NCBI GenBank assembly: GCA_021779955.1
Contig: JAJXZS010000035.1
Span: forward strand, 62,001-126,000
Source of the DNA: Chloroflexota bacterium
Lineage (GTDB): Bacteria > Chloroflexota > Anaerolineae > Anaerolineales > Anaerolineaceae
Length of the DNA stretch: 64,000 bases
Direction: 5' to 3'
The stretch's first letter is position 1; each line of letters begins with the position of its first letter. The position numbers and the translations under genes are program-made. Under the pieces are notes generated by a model. It was not told the DNA's origin and ran no database searches. It worked only from the letters and a program-made list of their open reading frames with translations. This document shows positions 1 to 8,736 of this stretch, in pieces.

Positions 1-1458
1 CCCTACGTCTTCCGCATGATCGCCCCTTCGAGCAGCCTGTACGACACGATCCGCCATTTTATCGATTACGGGTACTACCCGTACGGCTTCATCTACTTTG
101 CCTATTCTGCCGTACTGATGCTTCCCTTGCAGTGGCTTGGACTCCTCGGGAACACCACGCTGGTGATGCTCGTCTTGCGACAGATGGTCAGTGTGCTGCC
201 CATGCTGGCCGCGCTGCTCATCCTTGTCTACATGCAGGACGGGTTCGGTACCTACCGCTCGTACCTGCTTTTTATCTTCCTCGCCGGTATCGCCGCGGTG
301 GTCGAGAACAACCTGTGGTGGCACCCCGACGGGATGGTCACACTCTTCGCCGCGCTCACCCTCTTCTTCCTCGCGCGTGACAGGCTGCGTTTTGGTCGCA
401 ATTTCCTTCTGGCAGGAGTAGCTTGTGGTTTGGCGACCGCGACGAAACTGGTGGGCGTCTACTTTTTCCTGGCCGTGGCGCTGGTGCTGGCGCTTGGGCT
501 CATACAGAAGAAGATCTCCTGGCTGCGCACGTTGGGAATGGGAGCCGCTTTCCTCGGCATTATGGCAGGCACCTACCTTCTCATGAGTCCCTTCCTGTTC
601 TCATCCGGCGACCGGCTTGATTTCATCTATACCATGCGCGGTCAGAGCGCAGCCATCTCCAGCGGCTACGGCATCGTCTATGCCAAAGGGTTGCTCGCTT
701 CCTGGCCGCTTGTTCATCAGTACTTCGGCGAGCTCATCTTCCTCATTGTGGCGATTGCCTGTGCGATCCGGGGAATTTTCCGCGGCTCCAAACGCCTGCT
801 CTTCGCCCTCATCCTGGCCTGGCTGATTCCGCTCAGCGTTTACGTGTTCAGCTTCTCGCATTTCAAATTTCAATATTGGATGCCCGCCATACTGCCCGTG
901 CTCTCCTGCGTTGTGGTGCTGTTGCCGGAGAAGTTGAATTTCAACCTCAAAAGTCCCTCGATTCGCTGGATTGGGCTTGCCGGCCTCCTGGTGGTGGTTG
1001 CTCAATTTGGACTTTTCACGGAAGCCAATCTCCAGAATTACTTCTCCATGCTTCACCGCGAGCAGGGCAATGCCGCCATCGCTTTCTACACCCAGGCGCT
1101 GGATGCAACCCGCCCTCTCGTGGACCAATCCCTCTCCGTCTACTACGACCCAAACATGTACATGCCGCCCACCGGTCAGTGGACCTTCACCACCAGTTTT
1201 GACTTGCTCACCTACGATTACATTCAACAAAACAGTTTTGCTGTGGTGTTCATCCAGCAATCGAGGATTCGAGACTATCTCAACCCAAATGCCGAAGGCA
1301 TCGATGCTGCCATTTTCGCCGCAGCCCAAATCTTCTATCACGCGGTCGACGCCGGTGAAATGACCGGCTACCATCTCGTGTATCAGAACGATTATGGCAA
1401 GGTTTTCGTCCGCGAAGATGTGTACAGGCAATTTCTCGAACCTGCCATCGTAAAGTAA
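1..1458 (+). CDS. GT-C-type membrane glycosyltransferase-like protein (5' truncated by window)
   Basis: The reading frame is open from base 1 and the first ATG (16) is internal: codons before it (PYVFRM) align with an internal stretch of the next gene (LPTVLRM), so the true start lies upstream of the window. About 9-10 hydrophobic segments alternate with short loops, and the C-terminal ~130 residues are soluble and probably extracytoplasmic. The architecture resembles dolichyl-phosphate-mannose/ArnT-type (GT39/GT83) transferases that move lipid-linked sugars at the outer membrane face. Conserved blocks shared with the downstream paralog include NNLWWHPDG, FFSHFKFQYWMPAI-like and YYDPNMYMPP. 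Substrate unknown. The pair is a tandem duplication (next gene 130 bp downstream). Confidence 0.6.
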   Translation, partial: PYVFRMIAPSSSLYDTIRHFIDYGYYPYGFIYFAYSAVLMLPLQWLGLLGNTTLVMLVLRQMVSVLPMLAALLILVYMQDGFGTYRSYLLFIFLAGIAAVVENNLWWHPDGMVTLFAALTLFFLARDRLRFGRNFLLAGVACGLATATKLVGVYFFLAVALVLALGLIQKKISWLRTLGMGAAFLGIMAGTYLLMSPFLFSSGDRLDFIYTMRGQSAAISSGYGIVYAKGLLASWPLVHQYFGELIFLIVAIACAIRGIFRGSKRLLFALILAWLIPLSVYVFSFSHFKFQYWMPAILPVLSCVVVLLPEKLNFNLKSPSIRWIGLAGLLVVVAQFGLFTEANLQNYFSMLHREQGNAAIAFYTQALDATRPLVDQSLSVYYDPNMYMPPTGQWTFTTSFDLLTYDYIQQNSFAVVFIQQSRIRDYLNPNAEGIDAAIFAAAQIFYHAVDAGEMTGYHLVYQNDYGKVFVREDVYRQFLEPAIVK

Positions 1459-1587
1459 GATGGATTTTTCTTCCAGTTGACCGGTCGCTCGTGTAATCTT
1501 TGCGGCCGGTTTTTAGTGCGTTTTCTTCAGAAATCATCGATAATATCGGTGTAGTTGCGCTTAGTGGAAAAGGGGCTCTCCAGGCAG

Positions 1588-3189
1588 ATGGACGCCAATC
1601 AGCGCAAGCATTTTGGCTTCCTGGTTTTGATTGCCATAGCGCTTTTTACCCTTTACGCCCTTCCCAATGCCGCTGCATCGAAGAACCTCGCTATGGTGCA
1701 GGTCTTTTCGGCCGACGAATCGCTACCTTTGCCGACCGTTTTGCGTATGGTCGCTCCATCTGGTTCGCTCGAACAGACTGCCAAGAACTTCATTTTCTAC
1801 GGGTACTACCCATACGGACTGGTCTACTTCGCCTGGTCGGCAGCGGTAGTGTATCCGCTGCAATGGCTTGGGCTTTCAGGCAACACCGCATGGGTGATGC
1901 TGGTGCTCAGACAGATGGTCAGCGTACTGCCCATGCTGGCCGCGCTGATGTTTTTGGTCTTTCTGCAGGACGGCTTTCGCACCTACCGCTCGTATATTCT
2001 TTTCGTATTCCTGGCCGTTATCCCTGCCGTGGTTCAAAACAATCTTTGGTGGCACCCCGACGGCCTGGTGACCTTATTCGCCGTGCTCACCTTATTTTTC
2101 CTCGTCCGCGATCGTCTGCGCTTTGGCGCCGGCTTCTACATCGCAGCGCTTGCCTGCGGGTTGGCAATCGGGACAAAACTGGTTGGGGTGTTCTTCTTCC
2201 TCGCCGTTGCGGTCTACCTTTTGCTCGGCATCGTCCAGAAGAAGGCCTCATGGCCGCGGTTGCTGAGAGCGGGCGGCTTGTTTATCCTGGTCATGGCTGC
2301 GACGTATCTGCTCACAAATCCTTATCTCTTCTTTGCCAGTGCCCGGGCTGAATTCATTAAAACCATGATCGGGCAAGGCGCTTCGCTTTCAACAGGCTAC
2401 GGGGTCGTTTACGCAAAAGGGATTATTGCCTCATGGCCAATCGTGCGTGAGTTTTTCGGCGAAGCGGTCTTCATCCTCGCAGCCATCGCCTGTACCCTAT
2501 GGGGAATACTGCGCGGCACCAGGCGCATACTCTATTTGCTCATATTCGCCTGGTTCATCCCGCTCAGTCTGACCGTGTTCTTCTTCTCGCACTTCAAATT
2601 CCAATACTGGTTGCCTGCCATCCTCCCTGTGATCTCCTGCGTAATTGTGCTATTCCCCGAGAAGCCCCTGGAAACACTCGGGCGGCCTGCCGCTCGCTGG
2701 TTTGTTTTACCGGGTTTCCTCCTCTTGATCGCGCAGTTCGGGATGTTTTCGCGGGCCGATCTCGCGAGTTATTCATCAACCCTTTTCCGCGAACGTGAAA
2801 ACCCCGCGGTCTCGTTTTACACGGCGGTTGCAGAAGCACTCACCCCCATTGGAGATGACCCGGCCCACATCTATTACGACCCCAACATGTACATGCCGCC
2901 GACAAGGAAATGGACGGCTGCCACAACATTCGAGCTGCTCTCTTACCAATACATCCAGGAACAGAAATTCGAAGTGGTGCTCCTGCAGCAATCCAGGATC
3001 AGGGACTATCTCAACCCAAATGCCGTGGGCATCGACCCGGCCCGGTTTGCCGAAAACCAAACGTTCTATCGCCAGGCTGATGTCGATGAGCTGACAGGTT
3101 TCCACCTGATCTTGAGCACCGAGTTTGGAAAAGCATTTGTGCGCGAGGATATTTATCGCAAGTACTTCGAATCTTCAGGGCTGCCCTGA
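1588..3189 (+). CDS. GT-C-type membrane glycosyltransferase-like protein (tandem paralog)
   Basis: 533 residues from the ATG at 1588; an in-frame TTG at 1555 is possible, but the ATG starts at the natural N-terminus MDANQRKHFGF, followed by the first membrane helix. The first extracytoplasmic loop carries VFSADES, the position where GT-C enzymes keep a catalytic acidic residue. Around 10 membrane helices follow, then a soluble C-terminal domain with YYDPNMYMPP and QQSRIRDYLNPNA, both also in the upstream paralog. Family knowledge suggests transfer of a sugar from a polyprenyl-phosphate donor on the outer face of the membrane; acceptor unknown. Being full length, it shows what is missing from the truncated upstream copy. 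Confidence 0.6.
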   Translation: MDANQRKHFGFLVLIAIALFTLYALPNAAASKNLAMVQVFSADESLPLPTVLRMVAPSGSLEQTAKNFIFYGYYPYGLVYFAWSAAVVYPLQWLGLSGNTAWVMLVLRQMVSVLPMLAALMFLVFLQDGFRTYRSYILFVFLAVIPAVVQNNLWWHPDGLVTLFAVLTLFFLVRDRLRFGAGFYIAALACGLAIGTKLVGVFFFLAVAVYLLLGIVQKKASWPRLLRAGGLFILVMAATYLLTNPYLFFASARAEFIKTMIGQGASLSTGYGVVYAKGIIASWPIVREFFGEAVFILAAIACTLWGILRGTRRILYLLIFAWFIPLSLTVFFFSHFKFQYWLPAILPVISCVIVLFPEKPLETLGRPAARWFVLPGFLLLIAQFGMFSRADLASYSSTLFRERENPAVSFYTAVAEALTPIGDDPAHIYYDPNMYMPPTRKWTAATTFELLSYQYIQEQKFEVVLLQQSRIRDYLNPNAVGIDPARFAENQTFYRQADVDELTGFHLILSTEFGKAFVREDIYRKYFESSGLP

Positions 3190-3324
3190 ATCGCGAGCTT
3201 CACGGGTTTACGCATCCTGTCGAAACAATGGCCAGGCAGTGGGAACAATCTTCAACCGCCTGGCTCTGTTTGCCGGGCTGTTATTGGTTCTCTTTTATAA
3301 CCACCGGCCCTTATTCCTGTGGGA

Positions 3325-4701
3325 TTAGCCTTCCAATTCGGGTTGCGCGCCCACAATTTCAGGTTCTGCAGCAGGCGTTGCGGGCAGATGATCCGGCAGG
3401 ATCGATTCGGCATTTCGCACGAGGGGAATCAGGTAGCCGCTCAGCCCCGAGATCGTTGCCAGCACCCCGCAGACGAAAAGCAGCAGGCCCATCCCCGTGC
3501 CAACACCGGTCCCCACCAGCCCCCCAAACACCTTCGCCAATCCGGATGACGTTCGCATCGCCGGCTCGAGGACGTAATCGGCCATCAACCCGCCGATCAG
3601 AGGCGCAATCGGCGTGGGAATCCAGGCAATCAACCTTCGGGCTGAGAAAACCCGGCCCTGCAAATCCTGCGGAACCTTGGCCTGCCAGATCGCCTGGTTG
3701 CTCGCGTTGCACAGCGGGCCCGCGATCGCCATCATCACTGCTGCCGGAATCCATACGGGTAAACCGCTGCCCAATCCGAAGATGGTCAGGCCCAGTAATC
3801 CCGGGATCGCCATTCCGATGAGCACGCCGTTGATCTGTTTCTTGAATCCGCCCCAGGCGCTCATGATCACCCCGCCAACCACCGCGCCGATCGCTCCGGC
3901 GGTCTGTGTGCTGCCGTAGATGACGCTGTTGTTCCCGGTCTTGGCAAGCACCATCGGCGCCACGACTGCGAAACCGATACCGAAAAACAGGTTGGTCGTC
4001 AGGAAAATAGTCTGAATTGCCAGCAAGCTGGGCCGTTTGAAGATAAATTTGAAGCCGAAAGCCGCCTCTTTGAGGAAGTTGCCCCGGCTTTCAGCGCCGT
4101 CTTTCGAAGCGGCAGGTTTGGGAACGAAGACCAGCAGAAGGGCTGCCAGGGCCAGGAAAAACGTTGCGACATCCGCCCCCAGAATTCCGGTTAACCCGAT
4201 CACAGGGAGCAGCGCGCCCGCCAGGATCGGTGCCACCACCCCGGGCCCTGATTCCATCAGCGACATCAGGCCGTTCGCCCTTCCAAGCTGCTGCTTGGAG
4301 ACCATGGTGCTGATGACTGCCGAATACGCCGGCCATTGGAAGGAATTCCCAAGTCCAAAGAGGATGGATGCGGCGTAAAGATGCCACACCTGGATACTGC
4401 CTGTGGCATTCAATATCAGAATCGCAGCCGTGGCAATGAACGATGCAAAGTCGCTGACGGCCATCATCAGCTTGCGGTTATAGCGGTCCACCAGCACTCC
4501 GGCGATGGGCGAGACGATGAGGAAGGGAGTGATGAAGAAGACCTGTACCAGGCTCAAAGCTGTGGCGCTGCCCGTCTGCTGGTAGACCCATATGGACAGC
4601 GCGAATGAACTCATCGATGAGGTCAGGATCGAGACAACCTGGGTGATCCAGACGAGCAAAAAGCCTTTCATGCCGTGAAGAAGCTTGGTTTGGGCTGCCA
4701 T
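3325..4701 (-). CDS. MFS exporter, macrolide-efflux (DHA3) type
   Basis: 458 residues from the ATG at 4701, chosen over an upstream start because GGAGGAA lies 5 bp before it. Twelve predicted membrane helices. The N-terminal half has the MFS loop motif GVLVDRYNRKLMMA (the A-motif G-x3-D-R-x-x-R/K variant) after helix 2, and the pattern MKGFLLVWITQVVSILTSSM is typical of Mef/DHA3 drug exporters that work as proton antiporters. A mid-protein cytoplasmic loop (PKPAASKDGAESRG) links the halves; the tail is Pro/Ala-rich. It is transcribed divergently from the pullulanase gene. A second MFS protein of the same type lies at 57222. Substrate cannot be read from sequence. Confidence 0.8.
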   Translation of the reverse strand: MAAQTKLLHGMKGFLLVWITQVVSILTSSMSSFALSIWVYQQTGSATALSLVQVFFITPFLIVSPIAGVLVDRYNRKLMMAVSDFASFIATAAILILNATGSIQVWHLYAASILFGLGNSFQWPAYSAVISTMVSKQQLGRANGLMSLMESGPGVVAPILAGALLPVIGLTGILGADVATFFLALAALLLVFVPKPAASKDGAESRGNFLKEAAFGFKFIFKRPSLLAIQTIFLTTNLFFGIGFAVVAPMVLAKTGNNSVIYGSTQTAGAIGAVVGGVIMSAWGGFKKQINGVLIGMAIPGLLGLTIFGLGSGLPVWIPAAVMMAIAGPLCNASNQAIWQAKVPQDLQGRVFSARRLIAWIPTPIAPLIGGLMADYVLEPAMRTSSGLAKVFGGLVGTGVGTGMGLLLFVCGVLATISGLSGYLIPLVRNAESILPDHLPATPAAEPEIVGAQPELEG

Positions 4702-4801
4702 GCATTTCCTCCAAATTTGGCGTGAGTGAATCCAATTATACAATGCCGCGAAAAATGTCGAATAGTCGTTTGTATCGACGAATGCGCATTTTGTTCGGGG
4801 A

Positions 4802-4830
4802 TTTTTGCTTTACAGGCGTTTCCATATAAT
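4802..4830 (+). promoter_or_regulatory. Candidate promoter for the pullulanase gene
   Basis: TATAAT at 4825-4830 with a weak -35 (TTTTTG, 4802-4807) at 17 bp spacing. This leaves an ~75 nt leader before the start codon at 4913. The -10 is perfect; the -35 is poor, so an activator may be needed. Confidence 0.35.
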
Positions 4831-4912
4831 TAAGCTTGTAGAGATCAACTTTCAGCAACTCCTGACGATCCTGTTCGCAAGTTACTGACAATCCAACACT
4901 GTTCCGGGGAGT

Positions 4913-7900
4913 ATGACCATGCAAAAAATCATGCCTAAGGCCAGGCTTTTTCCGCTCTCGATCATTCTAGTGCTGACAATTCTCATTTCGAGCCCGTCGT
5001 TCTCTCCGCAGGTGTTCGCCCAGGATGCTGCAACTCCCGAGACAGTCACCATCGCGGGAACGCTGCAGTCCGAACTGGGCTGCACAGGTGACTGGATGCC
5101 CGATTGCGCGAACACTGGCCTGAAGTACGATTCTGTAAGCGATATCTGGCGCGGTACATTCAACGTGACGCCAGGCAACGATCAGGACAAAAAGGGATCG
5201 CGCTACAAGGCCGCTATCAACGGCGCATGGGCAGAGAACTACGGCATAAACGCTTCCGCCGGGGGCGCCGACATACCGCTCGTAGTCGACCAACCCATCG
5301 ATGTCACTTTCCTGTTCGACTACAAGACCAAGTGGGCGATGGACGACTACAACAACCCGATCGTGACTGCCGTTGGCGACTTTCAAACCCAATTGGGCTG
5401 CGCGAAGAACGATGACCCCGCTTGCCTGCGCACCTGGCTGCAGGACCCCGAGGGTGATGGCGTGTTTACCTTCCTCACCAAAGCTCTTTCCGCCGGCACT
5501 TACTCTCTCTCGCTGAGCATCGAGCAAAAAGGCGCGACGACCACCACCGAACCGCAGGCGTTCACGGTCGCAAAAGATGGCGATGAAACTTATTTCGGCT
5601 ACAACTCCACTACGGCTGAGATCACGGTCAGCACCACAGGCTCGCCCAAAGGCAGCCTTGCCAAACAAAAGGCGGTTTGGGTCAACCAGGATACGATTCT
5701 GTGGGACGTCACAGGCTCGCCAAGATACACCTATTCCCTGGCGTATTCGCTCGAAGGCACTTTGAAACTTACTTCCGAAGGAGCTGAGGGCGCCACCCTT
5801 GTTCCGCTCACTTTTAGCGACTTTGGGCCTGGCGGCAACGTGTTCGAGCTAAATCCGTATCTCATGGGCTGGTCTGCCTTCAAGATCGATCCGGCTTATC
5901 TCCAGGACATTCCCAGCATTTTGCGCGGACAGGTCGCCGTTGTGATGTGGGATGACAAGGGCAACGTCCTCGATGCGACAGGCTTGCAGACAGCCGGCGT
6001 ACTCGACGCCACCTACCCCTACGACGGACCGCTCGGCGTCACTTTCGATGGAGACGTGCCCACCCTGCGTGTATGGGCCCCGACTGCCCAATCGCTTACC
6101 CTGGCGCTGTTCGACGATTCCACATCGCAGGCAATCGATAAGGTTCCCATGACCCTCGATGACAAGACCGGCGTGTGGAGCCTGGCAGGACAGCCCGATT
6201 GGAAAGGCAAGTACTACCAATACGAAGTTGCGGTCTATGTGCCATCCACGGGCAAATTCGAGACCAATATCACCACCGATCCATATTCGCTCAGCCTGTC
6301 CACCAACAGCCTGCGCAGCCAGATCGTCGATCTCGAAGACGCTGCCCTCAAACCAACCGGCTGGGATGGCGTGCAGAAACCCGCCCTGGCAGCCCCTGAA
6401 GACAGCGTCATTTACGAACTGCACATTCGCGATTTCAGCGCCGGCGACCTCAGCGTGCCGGAAGAATTCCGCGGCACATATAAAGCTTTTACCGTCAGCG
6501 ATTCGCTGGGTATGCAGCATCTCAAGTCATTAGCCCGGGCAGGTCTCACCCATGTTCATCTGCTGCCTGCCTTCGATATTGCCAGCGTCAACGAAGATAA
6601 ATCGACCTGGCAGACGGTCGATGCCGCACTCCTGGCGACCTATCCCCCCGATTCAGACCAGCAGGCGCTGGCCGTTTCGCTCATCCGCGGCGTGGACGGC
6701 TTCAACTGGGGGTACGATCCTTACCATTACACCACCCCCGAAGGCAGTTACGCCACCAACCCCGACGGCACAACCCGCATCGTCGAGTTCCGCGAAATGG
6801 TACAGGCGCTCAACCAATCTGGACTGCGGGTGGTGATGGATGTGGTCTACAATCACACCTCACAATCCGGGCAGGACCCCAAGTCTGTGCTTGACAAACT
6901 CGTTCCTGGTTACTACTACCGCTTGAACACCGAGGGCAAGGTGGAAACGAGCACCTGCTGCCAGAACACCGCAACCGAGCATACCATGATGCGCAAGCTG
7001 ATGATCGATTCGGTCGTCACCTGGGCGAAGGAATACAAAGTCGACGGCTTCCGCTTCGACCTGATGGGTTTCCATATGCTTAGCGATATGCAGGCTGTGC
7101 GCAATGCGCTTGACTCGCTGACTCTCGCGAGGGACGGAGTGGATGGCAAGTCGATCATCCTATACGGCGAGGGCTGGGATTTTGGCGAAGTCGCCAAAAA
7201 CGCCCGCGGCACCAACGCCACCCAGTTGAACATCGGGGGCACGGGCATCGGCGTATTCAATGACCGTTTGCGGGATGCCGCCAGGGGTGGAAATCCCTTC
7301 GACGATCCGCGCCTGCAGGGTTTCAGCACGGGTCTGTACTTCGACTCGAACGCATCTGATACGCGCACGCCAGAACAGCAGCGCACCCAGTTGCTCGACT
7401 ACATCGATTGGATCAAGCTGGGCATGGCCGGAAACCTCAAGAGTTTCACCCTCGTCAATGCCGCGGGTAGAACCGTCGACGGAGCGCACATCTTGTACAA
7501 CGGCGTTGCCGCCGGCTACACGCTTGACCCGCAGGAGAATATTAACTACGTCTCTGCTCACGATAACGAAACGGTGTTCGATGCCATCCAGCTCAAGGCT
7601 CCCGCTACAGCCTCACTGGACGAACGCATCCGCATGAACAACATCGCCATCAGCATCCCCATGCTCAGCCAGGGAATCCCCTTCTTCCATGCCGGAGACG
7701 ATATCCTGCGCTCGAAATCGCTTGACGGGAATAGCTATGATTCAGGCGACTGGTTCAACAAGATCGATTGGACGCTGCAGAGCAATAATTGGGGAGTCGG
7801 ACTGCCCATCGAAGGCTCCGGCAATTACGATATCTACAAGCCGCTCCTTGCCAATCCATCGCTCAAGCCGGATCAGACCCAGATCCAGTTCGCCTTCGAC

Positions 7901-8464
7901 GTTTTTCAAGAGTTCCTCGAAGTCCGCAAGTCTTCACCGCTTTTCCGCCTGCAGACCGCCGGCCAGGTGAGCGAGATGGTCAGTTTTATGAACAATGGTC
8001 CAGACCAGGTTCCTGGGATGATCGTGATGGACATCAACGATACTCAGGACGTCGATCCGACCTACAGCGAGATCGTGGTCGTTGTCAATGCCGATAAGCA
8101 GGCCAACACATTCAGCGATGCGAGCTTTGCGGGCAAAGAATTCCAACTCCATCCGATTTTGCAGAATTCGGTCGATAGCGTGGTGAGGACCGCAGCTTTC
8201 GATCCGTCAACAGGCGCCTTCGAAGTGCCCGCCCGCACTACCGCGGTATTTGTCCTCCAGCAGCCCGCCCAGGCTCCCACACCGACATCTGCGCCAACCG
8301 AGCCGGCTGCTGCCCTTCCCACGCCGACCGTTCAGGCTGTGGCTGTGACGCAGCCAGGTACTCCCGTCAATTCGACGCTGCTCGCCATCCTCGCGGTCGT
8401 CATCGTAGCCGGCGCGTTCGGGTTTGCCTTCCTGGCGCGGAAGAGGGTGTCTGGAAAGAAATAG
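4913..8464 (+). CDS. Extracellular, membrane-anchored type I pullulanase
   Basis: 1183 residues. Signal peptide at residues 1-35 (hydrophobic run, cleavage near VFAQDA). Two N-terminal X25-type modules (about 43-125 and 145-230: SELGCTGDWMPDCA..., QTQLGCAKNDDPACL...) known from pullulanases, then an N-terminal beta domain and a GH13 barrel. GH13 regions are all visible: I DVVYNHT, II GFRFDLMG (nucleophile Asp), III LYGEGWDFG (acid/base Glu), IV YVSAHDNETVFD; the pullulanase signature is present as FNWGYDPYHY. The end has a Pro/Thr linker, one membrane helix (LLAILAVVIVAGAFGFAFLA) and a basic tail RKRVSGKK, so the enzyme is tethered outside the cell to cut alpha-1,6 bonds of pullulan/starch. 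No LPXTG motif despite the sortase at 48121. Start at ATG 4913 or 4919; GGGGAG precedes both. Confidence 0.93.
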   Translation: MTMQKIMPKARLFPLSIILVLTILISSPSFSPQVFAQDAATPETVTIAGTLQSELGCTGDWMPDCANTGLKYDSVSDIWRGTFNVTPGNDQDKKGSRYKAAINGAWAENYGINASAGGADIPLVVDQPIDVTFLFDYKTKWAMDDYNNPIVTAVGDFQTQLGCAKNDDPACLRTWLQDPEGDGVFTFLTKALSAGTYSLSLSIEQKGATTTTEPQAFTVAKDGDETYFGYNSTTAEITVSTTGSPKGSLAKQKAVWVNQDTILWDVTGSPRYTYSLAYSLEGTLKLTSEGAEGATLVPLTFSDFGPGGNVFELNPYLMGWSAFKIDPAYLQDIPSILRGQVAVVMWDDKGNVLDATGLQTAGVLDATYPYDGPLGVTFDGDVPTLRVWAPTAQSLTLALFDDSTSQAIDKVPMTLDDKTGVWSLAGQPDWKGKYYQYEVAVYVPSTGKFETNITTDPYSLSLSTNSLRSQIVDLEDAALKPTGWDGVQKPALAAPEDSVIYELHIRDFSAGDLSVPEEFRGTYKAFTVSDSLGMQHLKSLARAGLTHVHLLPAFDIASVNEDKSTWQTVDAALLATYPPDSDQQALAVSLIRGVDGFNWGYDPYHYTTPEGSYATNPDGTTRIVEFREMVQALNQSGLRVVMDVVYNHTSQSGQDPKSVLDKLVPGYYYRLNTEGKVETSTCCQNTATEHTMMRKLMIDSVVTWAKEYKVDGFRFDLMGFHMLSDMQAVRNALDSLTLARDGVDGKSIILYGEGWDFGEVAKNARGTNATQLNIGGTGIGVFNDRLRDAARGGNPFDDPRLQGFSTGLYFDSNASDTRTPEQQRTQLLDYIDWIKLGMAGNLKSFTLVNAAGRTVDGAHILYNGVAAGYTLDPQENINYVSAHDNETVFDAIQLKAPATASLDERIRMNNIAISIPMLSQGIPFFHAGDDILRSKSLDGNSYDSGDWFNKIDWTLQSNNWGVGLPIEGSGNYDIYKPLLANPSLKPDQTQIQFAFDVFQEFLEVRKSSPLFRLQTAGQVSEMVSFMNNGPDQVPGMIVMDINDTQDVDPTYSEIVVVVNADKQANTFSDASFAGKEFQLHPILQNSVDSVVRTAAFDPSTGAFEVPARTTAVFVLQQPAQAPTPTSAPTEPAAALPTPTVQAVAVTQPGTPVNSTLLAILAVVIVAGAFGFAFLARKRVSGKK

Positions 8465-8473
8465 GATAAGTAC

Positions 8474-8575
8474 CGGGAATCGATATTCGAGAATCGAGAA
8501 CCGGAAGAGCAGTGACTGGAAACTGGTAATTTGTAATCAGGCGTTCTTCGAGGATCGAGAACCGTTTACAAACAT
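8474..8575. repeat. Heptamer-period degenerate repeat (reverse orientation)
   Basis: Units of about 7 bp (CGAGAAT, CGAGAAC, CGGAAGA ... CTGGTAA, TTTGTAA) run through the spacer. This is the reverse complement of the CTCGAAT / TTACCGG family seen on the other side of the terminator at 8583, so the two copies form a large inverted arrangement. Confidence 0.6.
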
Positions 8576-8582
8576 CAATACA

Positions 8583-8613
8583 AAATCCCGATGTCCAAAA
8601 GGCATCGGGATTT
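8583..8613. terminator. Bidirectional hairpin between convergent genes
   Basis: Perfect 11-bp stem, AAATCCCGATG / CATCGGGATTT, with a 9-nt loop. It sits between the 3' ends of the pullulanase gene and the ABC exporter operon, where a shared terminator is expected. The T-tract is short. Confidence 0.65.
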
Positions 8614-8619
8614 ATGATC

Positions 8620-8736
8620 TTCGTTCTAGCTATTCCCTATTTACTATTTTCAATTTTCTTTCTTGCGGTTCTCGAATCTCGAATCTCGGCTCTCGTTCTT
8701 CCTGATTACCGGTTACAAATCTCTGATCCCTGCTCT
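8620..8736. repeat. Heptamer-period degenerate repeat
   Basis: From about 8671 the sequence keeps a 7-bp period: CTCGAAT, CTCGAAT, CTCGGCT, CTCGTTC, TTCCTGA, TTACCGG, TTACAAA. A looser CTATTTA/CTATTTT run precedes it. Noncoding; part of the dispersed family described in the findings. Confidence 0.65.

Noticed and set aside
601-1431. 276-codon open frame on the minus strand
   Set aside because: Antisense shadow of the GT-C gene; no ribosome site and atypical composition.
4967-5668. 233-codon open frame antisense to the pullulanase
   Set aside because: Lies wholly inside a gene with clear domain content; arises from codon bias.
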